From the NCBI GenBank assembly GCA_026417615.1, contig JAOACY010000078.1, positions 1-43,767 on the forward strand: 43,767 nucleotides of DNA, given 5' to 3'. Both the position numbers and the translations under genes were made by a program. The notes below the pieces were generated by a model. The model searched no databases. It had not been told where the DNA came from and saw only the letters and a list, made by a program, of their open reading frames with translations. This document shows positions 37,415 through 43,767 of this stretch, piece after piece. The DNA is from Clostridia bacterium (GTDB lineage Bacteria > Bacillota > Clostridia > Acetivibrionales > JAFADI01). Within the stretch, counting starts at the first letter, position 1. Every line of letters begins with the position of its first letter.

Positions 37415-37588
37415 ATGGCAAATCCAAAACGTAGATGGTCAAAGGCCAGGACAGGCGCAAGACGCTCCCAGTGGAAATTATCACTGCCAAGCCTGGCAAG
37501 CTGCCCGCAGTGTCACGCTTTTAAACTACCTCACAGAGTTTGTAAAGAATGTGGATATTACAATGGTAAAGAGGTTATTAAGGTTTAA
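37415..37588 (+). CDS. rpmF: 50S ribosomal protein L32
   Basis: A 57-residue L32 starting MANPKRRWSKARTGARR. It is the zinc-binding (C+) form: Cys30-x-x-Cys33 and Cys43-x-x-Cys46. AGGAGGTG at 37401-37408 sets the start at ATG 37415. It is co-transcribed with yceD and ends at a terminator. The plsX-fabD fatty-acid genes that often follow rpmF in Firmicutes are absent. Confidence 0.97.
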   Translation: MANPKRRWSKARTGARRSQWKLSLPSLASCPQCHAFKLPHRVCKECGYYNGKEVIKV

Positions 37589-37609
37589 TCCAAATAAAAG
37601 CCGATAATT

Positions 37610-37638
37610 AAAGCAGCAGCTAAAATCTGCTGCTTTTT
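37610..37638 (+). terminator. Terminator after rpmF
   Basis: AAAGCAGCAG (37610-37619) pairs with CTGCTGCTTT (37627-37636) around a 7-base loop; T's run to 37638. Confidence 0.88.
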
Positions 37639-37665
37639 GCGTTATATCTCTGCAGAGAGGAAGTT

Positions 37666-38994
37666 GTGTTGGGTATGGAAAGACCGGCTGCGGTCAGCAA
37701 GGTGTTATCGGGTAGCATTGCGCAAGAGGCAGGTATCGAGACCGGAGACATTGTACTGGCTATTAACGGCAATAAAATTAATGATATTTTTGACTACAGA
37801 TTTCTTACAGCTGATGAAGAACTTGTCATAGAAATTGAAAAAAGCAATGGGGAAGTATGGGAAATAGAAGTTGAAAAGGATGAGTATGAAGACTTGGGCA
37901 TAGAGTTTTCCAACCCTATGCTGGATGAGGCAAAAAGCTGTACGAATAAATGCCTGTTTTGCTTTATTGATCAGCTTCCAAAAGGAATGCGGAAGACTCT
38001 GTACTTTAAAGATGATGATTCAAGGCTGTCTTTTCTGAACGGAAACTATGTGACCCTTACAAATGTTAAGGATTTTGAGCTGGACAGAGTGATAAGATAC
38101 AGAATGTCTCCCATAAACATCTCGATACATACAACTAACCCGGACTTGCGCATATTTATGCTTCATAACCGGTTTGCCGCAGATATATTAAAAAAAGTGA
38201 AGAAGCTTGTTAATGGCGGGATAACTGTGAACTGCCAGATAGTATTGTGCCGTGGCATAAATGATGAAGGGGAGCTGGAAAGGACGTTAAAAGATCTGTG
38301 CTTGCTTCATCCTGGCATACATAGCGTTTCGGTGGTACCCGTAGGGCTAACCAGACACAGGGAAGGTCTTATGGAGCTTAAGCCATATGACGGAGAAGCT
38401 TCTGAGGAAGTAATTCGTCAGGTGGAAAAATGGCAGCATAAAATGCTCGTGAAGCATGGAACCAGAGTTGTCTATCTGGCAGATGAATTCTATATCCTGG
38501 CAGGCCATGAGCTGCCGGAATATGAAGCTTATGAGGATTTCCCGCAGATTGAGAACGGTGTGGGACTTATTGCTGCGTTAAAGAAAGAATTCTATGATTT
38601 CATTGAGACTGCAGATCTTCCTTCTTGTAAGGCCAGGACAGTCAGCATAGCTACCGGAGTTTCCCCTGCCGCCTTCATTAGAGGGCTGTCCCAAGAACTG
38701 GAAAATAGAATACAAGGCCTGAAAATAAATATATTTGAAATAAAGAATTGTTTTTTCGGGGAAAATGTTACAGTAACAGGTCTTTTGACGGGAAGCGATT
38801 TGTTAAGCCAACTTAAAGGCAAAGCCTTGGGACAAGAGCTTTTGATAAGCAGAAGCATGCTGAGAGCCGGTGAGGATGTTCTCTTGGATGATTGCACAGT
38901 AAGGGATCTTGAGAGTGGTCTTGGAGTTAAGGTAACTGCTGTTGACAATTCCGGCAAAGACTTTGTAAAGAAGGTTGCAGGAATAGAAAATTAG
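37666..38994 (+). CDS. DUF512 family protein with PDZ-like and radical SAM domains
   Basis: A 442-residue protein. The N-terminal PDZ-like domain (about 1-70) has VLSGSIAQEAGIETGDIVLAING. The radical SAM-type cysteine motif is Cys92-x3-Cys96-x2-Cys99 (CTNKCLFCF), and the C-terminal DUF512 region follows (about 215-430, VSVVPVGLTRHREGL and later TGVSPAAF). These proteins are widespread in Firmicutes and cyanobacteria and are found beside der; their reaction is not established. The start could be GTG 37666, TTG 37669 or ATG 37675; GAGAGG at 37655-37660 best suits the first two. Confidence 0.9.
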   Translation: MLGMERPAAVSKVLSGSIAQEAGIETGDIVLAINGNKINDIFDYRFLTADEELVIEIEKSNGEVWEIEVEKDEYEDLGIEFSNPMLDEAKSCTNKCLFCFIDQLPKGMRKTLYFKDDDSRLSFLNGNYVTLTNVKDFELDRVIRYRMSPINISIHTTNPDLRIFMLHNRFAADILKKVKKLVNGGITVNCQIVLCRGINDEGELERTLKDLCLLHPGIHSVSVVPVGLTRHREGLMELKPYDGEASEEVIRQVEKWQHKMLVKHGTRVVYLADEFYILAGHELPEYEAYEDFPQIENGVGLIAALKKEFYDFIETADLPSCKARTVSIATGVSPAAFIRGLSQELENRIQGLKINIFEIKNCFFGENVTVTGLLTGSDLLSQLKGKALGQELLISRSMLRAGEDVLLDDCTVRDLESGLGVKVTAVDNSGKDFVKKVAGIEN

Positions 38995-39014
38995 CTTTTG
39001 GAGGTGTTTGTTAA

Positions 39015-40340
39015 TTGGCAAGACCTGTAGTTGCTATAGTTGGAAGGCCTAATGTGGGCAAATCCACTTTATTCAATTATATAGCAGGCAGAAGAATATC
39101 AATTGTAGAAGATACGCCTGGGGTAACCAGGGATCGTATATACGCTACGGCAGAATGGAGAAACAGAAAGTTTACAATTATTGATACAGGAGGTATTGAA
39201 CCCTACTCCGAGGATATAATTCTGCAGCAGATGAGGCGTCAGGCTGAGGTTGCCATACATACCGCAAATGTGATAGTATTTATGGTTGATGCAAAGGATG
39301 GCATGACCGCATCGGACAAAGATGTTGCTGCTATGCTGAGGAAAGCCAGCAAGCCGGTTCTGCTGGTAGTTAACAAGGTTGACAGGGTTGGGGATCCTCC
39401 GCCTGAGATTTATGAATTCTACAACCTTGGATTGGGCGAAATACTTACCGTTTCATCCATCCACGGTCTTGGAATAGGAGACCTTTTGGATAAAGTGTTT
39501 GAGCATTTCCCAAAAGAAGCCGACGAAGAATACGATGAAGATGTAATCAAGGTAGCGGTTATAGGCAAACCAAATGCAGGAAAATCTTCCCTCATAAATC
39601 AGGTTATAGGAGAGGAAAGAGTGATTGTCAGCGATATGCCGGGCACGACAAGAGACGCCATAGACACATATGTAGAATCGGGTGAAGACAAGTTCCTTTT
39701 TATTGATACCGCCGGAATAAGAAGGAAAAGCAAAATCATCGAAAGCATTGAAAAGTACAGTATAATAAGATCGTGGTCGGCTGTTGAAAGAGCCGATGTC
39801 TGTCTGATAATGATTGATGCCGTGGACGGAGTGACGGATCAGGACACAAAGATTGCCGGATATGCGCATGATGAGGGAAAAGCTTCAATTATAGTTGTTA
39901 ATAAATGGGACCTGGTAGAAAAGGAAACAGGCACTTTGGAAGAATACAGGAAGGTTGTGCTGGAAAAGCTGGGCTTCATGACTTATGCACCAGTGATTTT
40001 CATTTCGGCCAAAACAGGACAGAGGGTGAACAGGGTTTTCGAATTGATTAAGTTTGTAGCCAACCAGGCCTCGATCAGGATATCAACCGGTATGCTGAAC
40101 GATTTGGTGAGCGAGGCTGTCGCAATGGTTCAGCCGCCATCGGATAAAGGGAAAAGGCTCAAAATTTATTACATGACCCAGTCCGGGATAAAGCCTCCCA
40201 CCTTTGTGGTTTTTGTAAATGACATGGAACTTATGCACTATTCCTACGAAAGGTATCTTGAAAATCACCTGAGGAAGAGCTTTGGCTTTGAGGGTACACC
40301 CGTCAGGTTTATTGTAAGAGAGAAAGATAAGGGGGATTAG
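39015..40340 (+). CDS. der: GTPase Der (EngA)
   Basis: A 441-residue ribosome-biogenesis GTPase with two tandem G domains. The first has G1 GRPNVGKST (residues 10-18), DTPGVTRDR and DTGG. The second has G1 GKPNAGKSS near residue 184, [16 protein letters not shown] and NKWD. The C-terminal KH-like domain (about 355-438) ends in [11 protein letters not shown]. It helps assemble the 50S subunit. The start is TTG 39015, with GGAGGTG at 39000-39006. It is followed four bases later by plsY in a conserved der-plsY-gpsA-spoIVA order. Confidence 0.97.
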   Translation: MARPVVAIVGRPNVGKSTLFNYIAGRRISIVEDTPGVTRDRIYATAEWRNRKFTIIDTGGIEPYSEDIILQQMRRQAEVAIHTANVIVFMVDAKDGMTASDKDVAAMLRKASKPVLLVVNKVDRVGDPPPEIYEFYNLGLGEILTVSSIHGLGIGDLLDKVFEHFPKEADEEYDEDVIKVAVIGKPNAGKSSLINQVIGEERVIVSDMPGTTRDAIDTYVESGEDKFLFIDTAGIRRKSKIIESIEKYSIIRSWSAVERADVCLIMIDAVDGVTDQDTKIAGYAHDEGKASIIVVNKWDLVEKETGTLEEYRKVVLEKLGFMTYAPVIFISAKTGQRVNRVFELIKFVANQASIRISTGMLNDLVSEAVAMVQPPSDKGKRLKIYYMTQSGIKPPTFVVFVNDMELMHYSYERYLENHLRKSFGFEGTPVRFIVREKDKGD

Positions 40341-40344
40341 GTCG

Positions 40345-40947
40345 GTGGATATACTCAGAATTATTTTGGCTGCCTTTGCGGGCTATTTGCTGGGGAGTGC
40401 TAATGCTTCCCTGATAGTCGGAAAATTTTATGGGGTGGATGTGAGGAAGCATGGAAGCGGAAATGCCGGAGCTACAAACACCTTAAGGACTTTGGGCAAG
40501 AAGGCCGCAATTCTTGTGGGGCTTGGGGACGTATTAAAAGGAGTTGCTGCATGTATCCTGGGGTTGATTATTGCCGGCGATGCAGGGCTTATGGCGGGAG
40601 GCGCAGGAGCGGTCCTGGGACACAATTGGCCGGTATTTTTCGGTTTTAAAGGCGGGAAGGGTATTTTCACCACCTTTGCTGTTATATTAATGATGGACTG
40701 GAGAATCGGACTTATACTGCTTGGCTTATTTATTATTATTGTTGCAATAACCAGGTACATATCACTGGGGTCTGTAATTTGTGCTGTGCTGTTTCCTGTA
40801 GTAGGCGTGCTTCTCGGAAAGAATGCAGAATTTATTATATTTGCCGCACTTCTTGGCCTTCTGGCTGTCGAAAGGCACAAGACCAATATATCAAGACTTC
40901 TTAATGGAACAGAGTCTAAATTCAGTCTGAGTAAAAAGAAAGAATAA
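40345..40947 (+). CDS. plsY: Acyl-phosphate glycerol-3-phosphate acyltransferase
   Basis: A 200-residue integral membrane enzyme with about five transmembrane segments. It makes lysophosphatidic acid from acyl phosphate and glycerol-3-phosphate. The conserved motifs GSGNAGATNTLRTLG (near 37-51), GHNWPVFFGFKGGKG (near 91-105) and ERHKTNISRLLNG (near the C-terminus) are intact. It starts at GTG 40345, four bases after der; GGGGG at 40331-40335 is the likely ribosome-binding site. The neighbouring gpsA makes its substrate glycerol-3-phosphate. plsX is not in the window. Confidence 0.96.
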   Translation: MDILRIILAAFAGYLLGSANASLIVGKFYGVDVRKHGSGNAGATNTLRTLGKKAAILVGLGDVLKGVAACILGLIIAGDAGLMAGGAGAVLGHNWPVFFGFKGGKGIFTTFAVILMMDWRIGLILLGLFIIIVAITRYISLGSVICAVLFPVVGVLLGKNAEFIIFAALLGLLAVERHKTNISRLLNGTESKFSLSKKKE

Positions 40948-40972
40948 ATATTTTAGGGGTTGATACGGGTTT

Positions 40973-41986
40973 ATGGGAAAAAAAGTGTCAATAATAGGAG
41001 CGGGCAGCTGGGGGACAGCTTTAGCCATACTTCTAGCCGGTAACGGGCATAAAGTTGATATGTGGTCATGCTTCAAGGAAGAGGTTGATATGCTGAACAC
41101 TGCAAGAGAGCATACTCAAAAGCTTCCCGGCGTTATACTGCCTGAGGGAGTAGCTTGCACTACGGATTTGGAAAAGGCTTTGCAAGGTACTGAGGCCATA
41201 GTAATGGTTGTTCCTTCACAGACTATGAGGGCTAATTCAAAAGCCATATCAAAATACATAAGCAAGGGGAGCATTATTGTTTCATGCTCGAAAGGTTTGG
41301 AAGAGGGCAGCGGGCTGAGGCTATCAGAGGTTATTTCCCAGGAGGTGCCGCAAGCTGAAGTGGTTGTGCTCTCCGGCCCAAGTCATGCGGAAGAAGTGGC
41401 AAGGGAGATTCCTACAACTGTTGTTTCTGCCTGTGCCAATAAGGAGGCTGCAGAATACGTACAGGATTTGTTCATGTGTCCCAGGTTCAGAGTTTACACC
41501 AATCCGGATGTTATTGGGGTGGAACTCGGTTCAGCGCTGAAAAATGTTATTGCCCTGTGTGCGGGAATATCAGATGGGCTGGGGTTTGGCGACAATACAA
41601 AGGCAGCCCTGATGACAAGAGGCATTGCAGAAATTTCCAGGCTTGGAGTAGCAATGGGTGCAAAAATTCAAACCTTTGCGGGCCTTACAGGTATCGGCGA
41701 TCTTATAGTCACATGCACAAGCATGCACAGCAGAAACCGAAGGGCCGGAATACTTATCGGACAGGGCAAGTCCATGGAAGAGGCGATAAGTGAAGTAAAA
41801 ATGGTGGTTGAAGGTGTAACTACTTCCAAAGCAGCATATGAGCTTTCAAGGGAAAAGGGAATATCCATGCCTATTACTGAAGAAGCATACCGGGTTCTGT
41901 TCGAGGGAAAGAATGCAAGACAGGCGGTGGCTGACCTGATGATGCGGAGCAGGAAACACGAAATAGAGGAAGTGGCTGAAATATAA
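40973..41986 (+). CDS. gpsA: Glycerol-3-phosphate dehydrogenase (NAD(P)+)
   Basis: A 337-residue enzyme reducing dihydroxyacetone phosphate to sn-glycerol-3-phosphate for phospholipids. The N-terminal Rossmann motif is IGAGSWGTALAILLAGNGH (residues 7-25). The catalytic core has SCSKGLE, LSGPSHAEEVA, ALKNVIALCAGISDGLGFGDNTKAALMTRG and GLTGIGDLIVTC. AGGGG lies at 40955-40959, fourteen bases upstream. It ends the der-plsY-gpsA run. No terminator was found before spoIVA. Confidence 0.97.
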   Translation: MGKKVSIIGAGSWGTALAILLAGNGHKVDMWSCFKEEVDMLNTAREHTQKLPGVILPEGVACTTDLEKALQGTEAIVMVVPSQTMRANSKAISKYISKGSIIVSCSKGLEEGSGLRLSEVISQEVPQAEVVVLSGPSHAEEVAREIPTTVVSACANKEAAEYVQDLFMCPRFRVYTNPDVIGVELGSALKNVIALCAGISDGLGFGDNTKAALMTRGIAEISRLGVAMGAKIQTFAGLTGIGDLIVTCTSMHSRNRRAGILIGQGKSMEEAISEVKMVVEGVTTSKAAYELSREKGISMPITEEAYRVLFEGKNARQAVADLMMRSRKHEIEEVAEI

Positions 41987-42035
41987 AATATTTGTTCTAA
42001 CAGCTGAATGCAGGCATATATTTATAATGAGATAT

Positions 42036-42086
42036 GAGGACACACCTCAACAAGAAGAAATTCTCCGGAGAGTGAGGAATGTCCTC
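42036..42086 (+). other. Structured leader upstream of spoIVA
   Basis: GAGGACA (42036-42042) pairs with TGTCCTC (42080-42086); across a 2x2 internal loop, CCTCA (42045-42049) pairs with TGAGG (42073-42077). The apical part holds the palindrome CTCCGGAG (42063-42070). The hairpin ends 71 bases before the spoIVA start and is not followed by a U-run, so it does not look like a terminator. An AT-rich stretch with TATAAT (42023-42028) precedes it, but I see no convincing -35 or sigma-E pair. Confidence 0.55.
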
Positions 42087-42157
42087 TATTAATGCTATGA
42101 AATTCGCAACAAAGCAGCCTGAAAAGACTGCCTGAATAAAGCAAGGGGGGTTTGCGG

Positions 42158-43636
42158 GTGGAAAGGTACGATATATACCAGCAAATAGCTGAAAGAACGC
42201 AAGGTGATATTTACATAGGAGTAGTAGGTCCTGTCAGAACAGGAAAATCCACTTTTATAAAAAGGTTTATGGACCTGCTGGTACTGCCTAATATTGAAAA
42301 TGTTTACCAAAGAGAAAGAGCCAAGGATGAGCTTCCTCAGAGTGCATCGGGGCGCACCATCATGACGACTGAGCCCAAATTTGTACCCAATGAGGCTATT
42401 GAAATAACCGTTGGTGAAAATGCCAACCTGAAGGTTAGGCTCATTGACTGTGTGGGATATATTGTAAAGGGTGCTCTTGGCTATCTTGAGAACAATGCTC
42501 CAAGAATGGTCACCACACCATGGTTTGAACAGCAGATTCCTTTTGAAGAAGCTGCGGAAATAGGCACAAGAAAGGTTATAAACGAACATTCAACTATTGG
42601 CCTTGTGGTTGTAACCGATGGCAGTGTAACTGATATAAGCAGGGAAGAGTACATTGAAGCGGAAGAGAGAGTTATAAATGAGCTTAAAAAAATCAATAAG
42701 CCTTTTGTTATTATCCTTAACTCTTTAAGACCTTTTGATAACGATACCGTAAGGCTTAGGGATGAGCTTGAAGCAAAGCACGGAGTGCCGGTCATAAATG
42801 TGAATTGCGCCCAGATGAGAATCGAGGATATTGATGTTATTTTAGAGAGAGTTCTGCTTGAATTCCCGGTATGTGAGATAGGAATAAACATGCCAAGATG
42901 GATTGACTCCCTGGATGAAGATCACTGGCTGAGAGTTGATATGCTTAATGCCATCAGAAATATTTACAAGGGTGTCAGGAAGATAAAGGAGATAAAAGCT
43001 ACCACCGGCGCTTTTGAGGATTTTGACATTATTAAGAAAGCCTATATAGACAGCATAAATCTTGGCAATGGAAGCGCAAGGGTTGAGCTGAATACTGAAG
43101 ACGGATTGTTTTATAGGGTGTTGAGCGAGACTTCGGGGCTTGAAATTGAAGGCGAGCATAAGCTTATGAGCCTGATGAAAGACCTTGCCCGCATAAAGAA
43201 GGAATACGAGAAGGTGCAGTATGCGCTGCATGAGGTAAAGGTTAAGGGCTACGGCATAGTAACACCTCAAATGGATGAGCTTACGCTTGAAGAGCCCGAG
43301 ATTGTCAAACAGGGCAGCCGCTTTGGTGTTAAGCTGAGAGCGAGCGCGCCAAGCATTCATATGATAAGAGCTGATATCGAGACTGAAATAGCGCCGCTGG
43401 TAGGTTCGGAAAAGCAGTCGGAGGAATTGGTGAACTACCTGCTGAGGGAATTCGAAGGCGACCCGGCAAAACTATGGCAGTCAAACATTTTCGGGAAGTC
43501 GCTCCATGAACTGGTCAGTGAAGGACTGCACAACAAGCTTTACAGGATGCCGGAGGATGCCCAGCTTAAGCTGCAGGAAACCCTGCAGAGGATTATTAAC
43601 GAGGGCAGCGGCGGATTGATTTGCATAATACTGTGA
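42158..43636 (+). CDS. spoIVA: Stage IV sporulation protein A
   Basis: A 492-residue ATPase, the same length as the B. subtilis protein, which polymerises on the outer forespore membrane to form the basement layer of the spore coat. The Walker A motif GPVRTGKST lies at residues 24-32. The protein ends in GGLICIIL, the conserved C-terminus used for membrane-surface localisation. GTG 42158 (VERYDIYQQIAERT) is chosen from family alignment and an AAGGGGGG seven bases upstream; TTG 42152 is in frame but less likely. In Bacillus it is transcribed in the mother cell under sigma-E. Confidence 0.97.
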   Translation: MERYDIYQQIAERTQGDIYIGVVGPVRTGKSTFIKRFMDLLVLPNIENVYQRERAKDELPQSASGRTIMTTEPKFVPNEAIEITVGENANLKVRLIDCVGYIVKGALGYLENNAPRMVTTPWFEQQIPFEEAAEIGTRKVINEHSTIGLVVVTDGSVTDISREEYIEAEERVINELKKINKPFVIILNSLRPFDNDTVRLRDELEAKHGVPVINVNCAQMRIEDIDVILERVLLEFPVCEIGINMPRWIDSLDEDHWLRVDMLNAIRNIYKGVRKIKEIKATTGAFEDFDIIKKAYIDSINLGNGSARVELNTEDGLFYRVLSETSGLEIEGEHKLMSLMKDLARIKKEYEKVQYALHEVKVKGYGIVTPQMDELTLEEPEIVKQGSRFGVKLRASAPSIHMIRADIETEIAPLVGSEKQSEELVNYLLREFEGDPAKLWQSNIFGKSLHELVSEGLHNKLYRMPEDAQLKLQETLQRIINEGSGGLICIIL

Positions 43637-43658
43637 GGGTATCCCCCCTCACTTTTTT
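43633..43658 (+). terminator. Terminator after spoIVA
   Basis: GTGAGGG (43633-43639) pairs with CCCTCAC (43646-43652), followed by TTTTTT (43653-43658). The stop codon lies inside the stem. The convergent minus-strand gene also ends here. Confidence 0.88.
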
Positions 43659-43767
43659 ATTTTTTATACATTTTACGGAATTCAGAGGGAGTTAAGCCTT
43701 CATTATCTCTGAAAACTGCACAAAAATAACTTACATCGTTATATCCCACCTGACGGGACACATCTTT
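43657..43767 (-). CDS. AraC-family transcriptional regulator, C-terminal fragment
   Basis: The last 36 residues of a protein that continues beyond the right edge. The sequence KDVSRQVGYNDVSYFCAVFRDNEGLTPSEFRKMYKK is the second helix-turn-helix of the AraC/XylS family (VGYNDxSYFxxxFRxxxGxTPSEFR). The stop is TAA on the minus strand at 43657-43659, inside the T-run of the spoIVA terminator. The sensor part and target are outside the window. Confidence 0.88.
   Translation of the reverse strand, partial: KDVSRQVGYNDVSYFCAVFRDNEGLTPSEFRKMYKK

Noticed and set aside
42015-42022. CATATATT as a sigma-E -10 for spoIVA
   Set aside because: It matches 7 of 8 positions of CATACAnT, but no -35 is found at the usual 13-15 base distance; the nearest ATATT is about 22 bases away.
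42842-43360. 172-codon minus-strand frame inside spoIVA
   Set aside because: It is antisense to a fully conserved spoIVA and has no recognisable domain or upstream signal.

Overview
The window looks like a stretch of chromosomal core genome from a spore-forming, low-to-moderate GC Firmicute of class Clostridia. The reasons are the sporulation genes (spoIIP, spoIVA, a Spo0E-like gene), the Gram-positive gene orders lepA-hemW-hrcA-grpE-dnaK-dnaJ-prmA-rsmE, yicC-remA-gmk-rpoZ-coaBC and der-plsY-gpsA-spoIVA, a T-box leader, a CIRCE operator and a c-di-AMP riboswitch. A single-chain glycyl-tRNA synthetase next to pyruvate phosphate dikinase would suit a cellulolytic or saccharolytic clostridial lineage. 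That placement is inference; no 16S rRNA or other species marker is present.

Region 1 (1-2115): the 3' end of an unidentified gene, a GNAT acetyltransferase, then a consensus promoter and a ydaO/yuaA-type c-di-AMP riboswitch in front of a secreted SH3-NlpC/P60 cell-wall hydrolase. Region 2 (2132-11603): comEC, holA, recJ, apt, a bifunctional rel, dtd and a metallo-beta-lactamase-fold hydrolase, all on the + strand and closely packed. These cover DNA uptake, replication and repair, purine salvage, the stringent response and D-Tyr-tRNA quality control. Region 3 (11673-15226): a T-box leader with a likely histidine specifier driving hisS-aspS, ended by a bidirectional terminator. Region 4 (15242-21223): a small zinc-ribbon gene on the minus strand, spoIIP, a small membrane protein gene, lepA, a PHP phosphoesterase gene and hemW. 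Region 5 (21267-28274): the CIRCE/HrcA heat-shock operon hrcA-grpE-dnaK-dnaJ-prmA-rsmE, followed by a stand-alone CheY-like gene and a terminator. Region 6 (28362-35984): yicC, remA, gmk, rpoZ, coaBC and glyS, then ppdK with its own probable promoter and terminator. Region 7 (36022-37638): an unrecognised minus-strand gene and a 48-residue Spo0E-like gene, divergently transcribed around a repeat-rich AT segment, then yceD-rpmF with a perfect consensus promoter and a terminator. Region 8 (37666-43767): a PDZ/radical-SAM DUF512 gene, der, plsY, gpsA, spoIVA behind a structured leader, and the C-terminus of an AraC-family regulator on the minus strand.

I saw no tRNA, rRNA, insertion sequence, prophage, CRISPR array or defence system, and no obviously new multi-gene system. 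The most interesting material is regulatory: a riboswitch with no visible terminator, a T-box with an extra structured 5' domain, paired palindromes before spoIIP, a 22-bp palindrome between apt and rel, the ATACAA repeat cluster near the Spo0E-like gene, and a folded leader before spoIVA. Small proteins of unknown function (17050-17340, 15242-15451, 36022-36339) are the main uncharacterised coding content.
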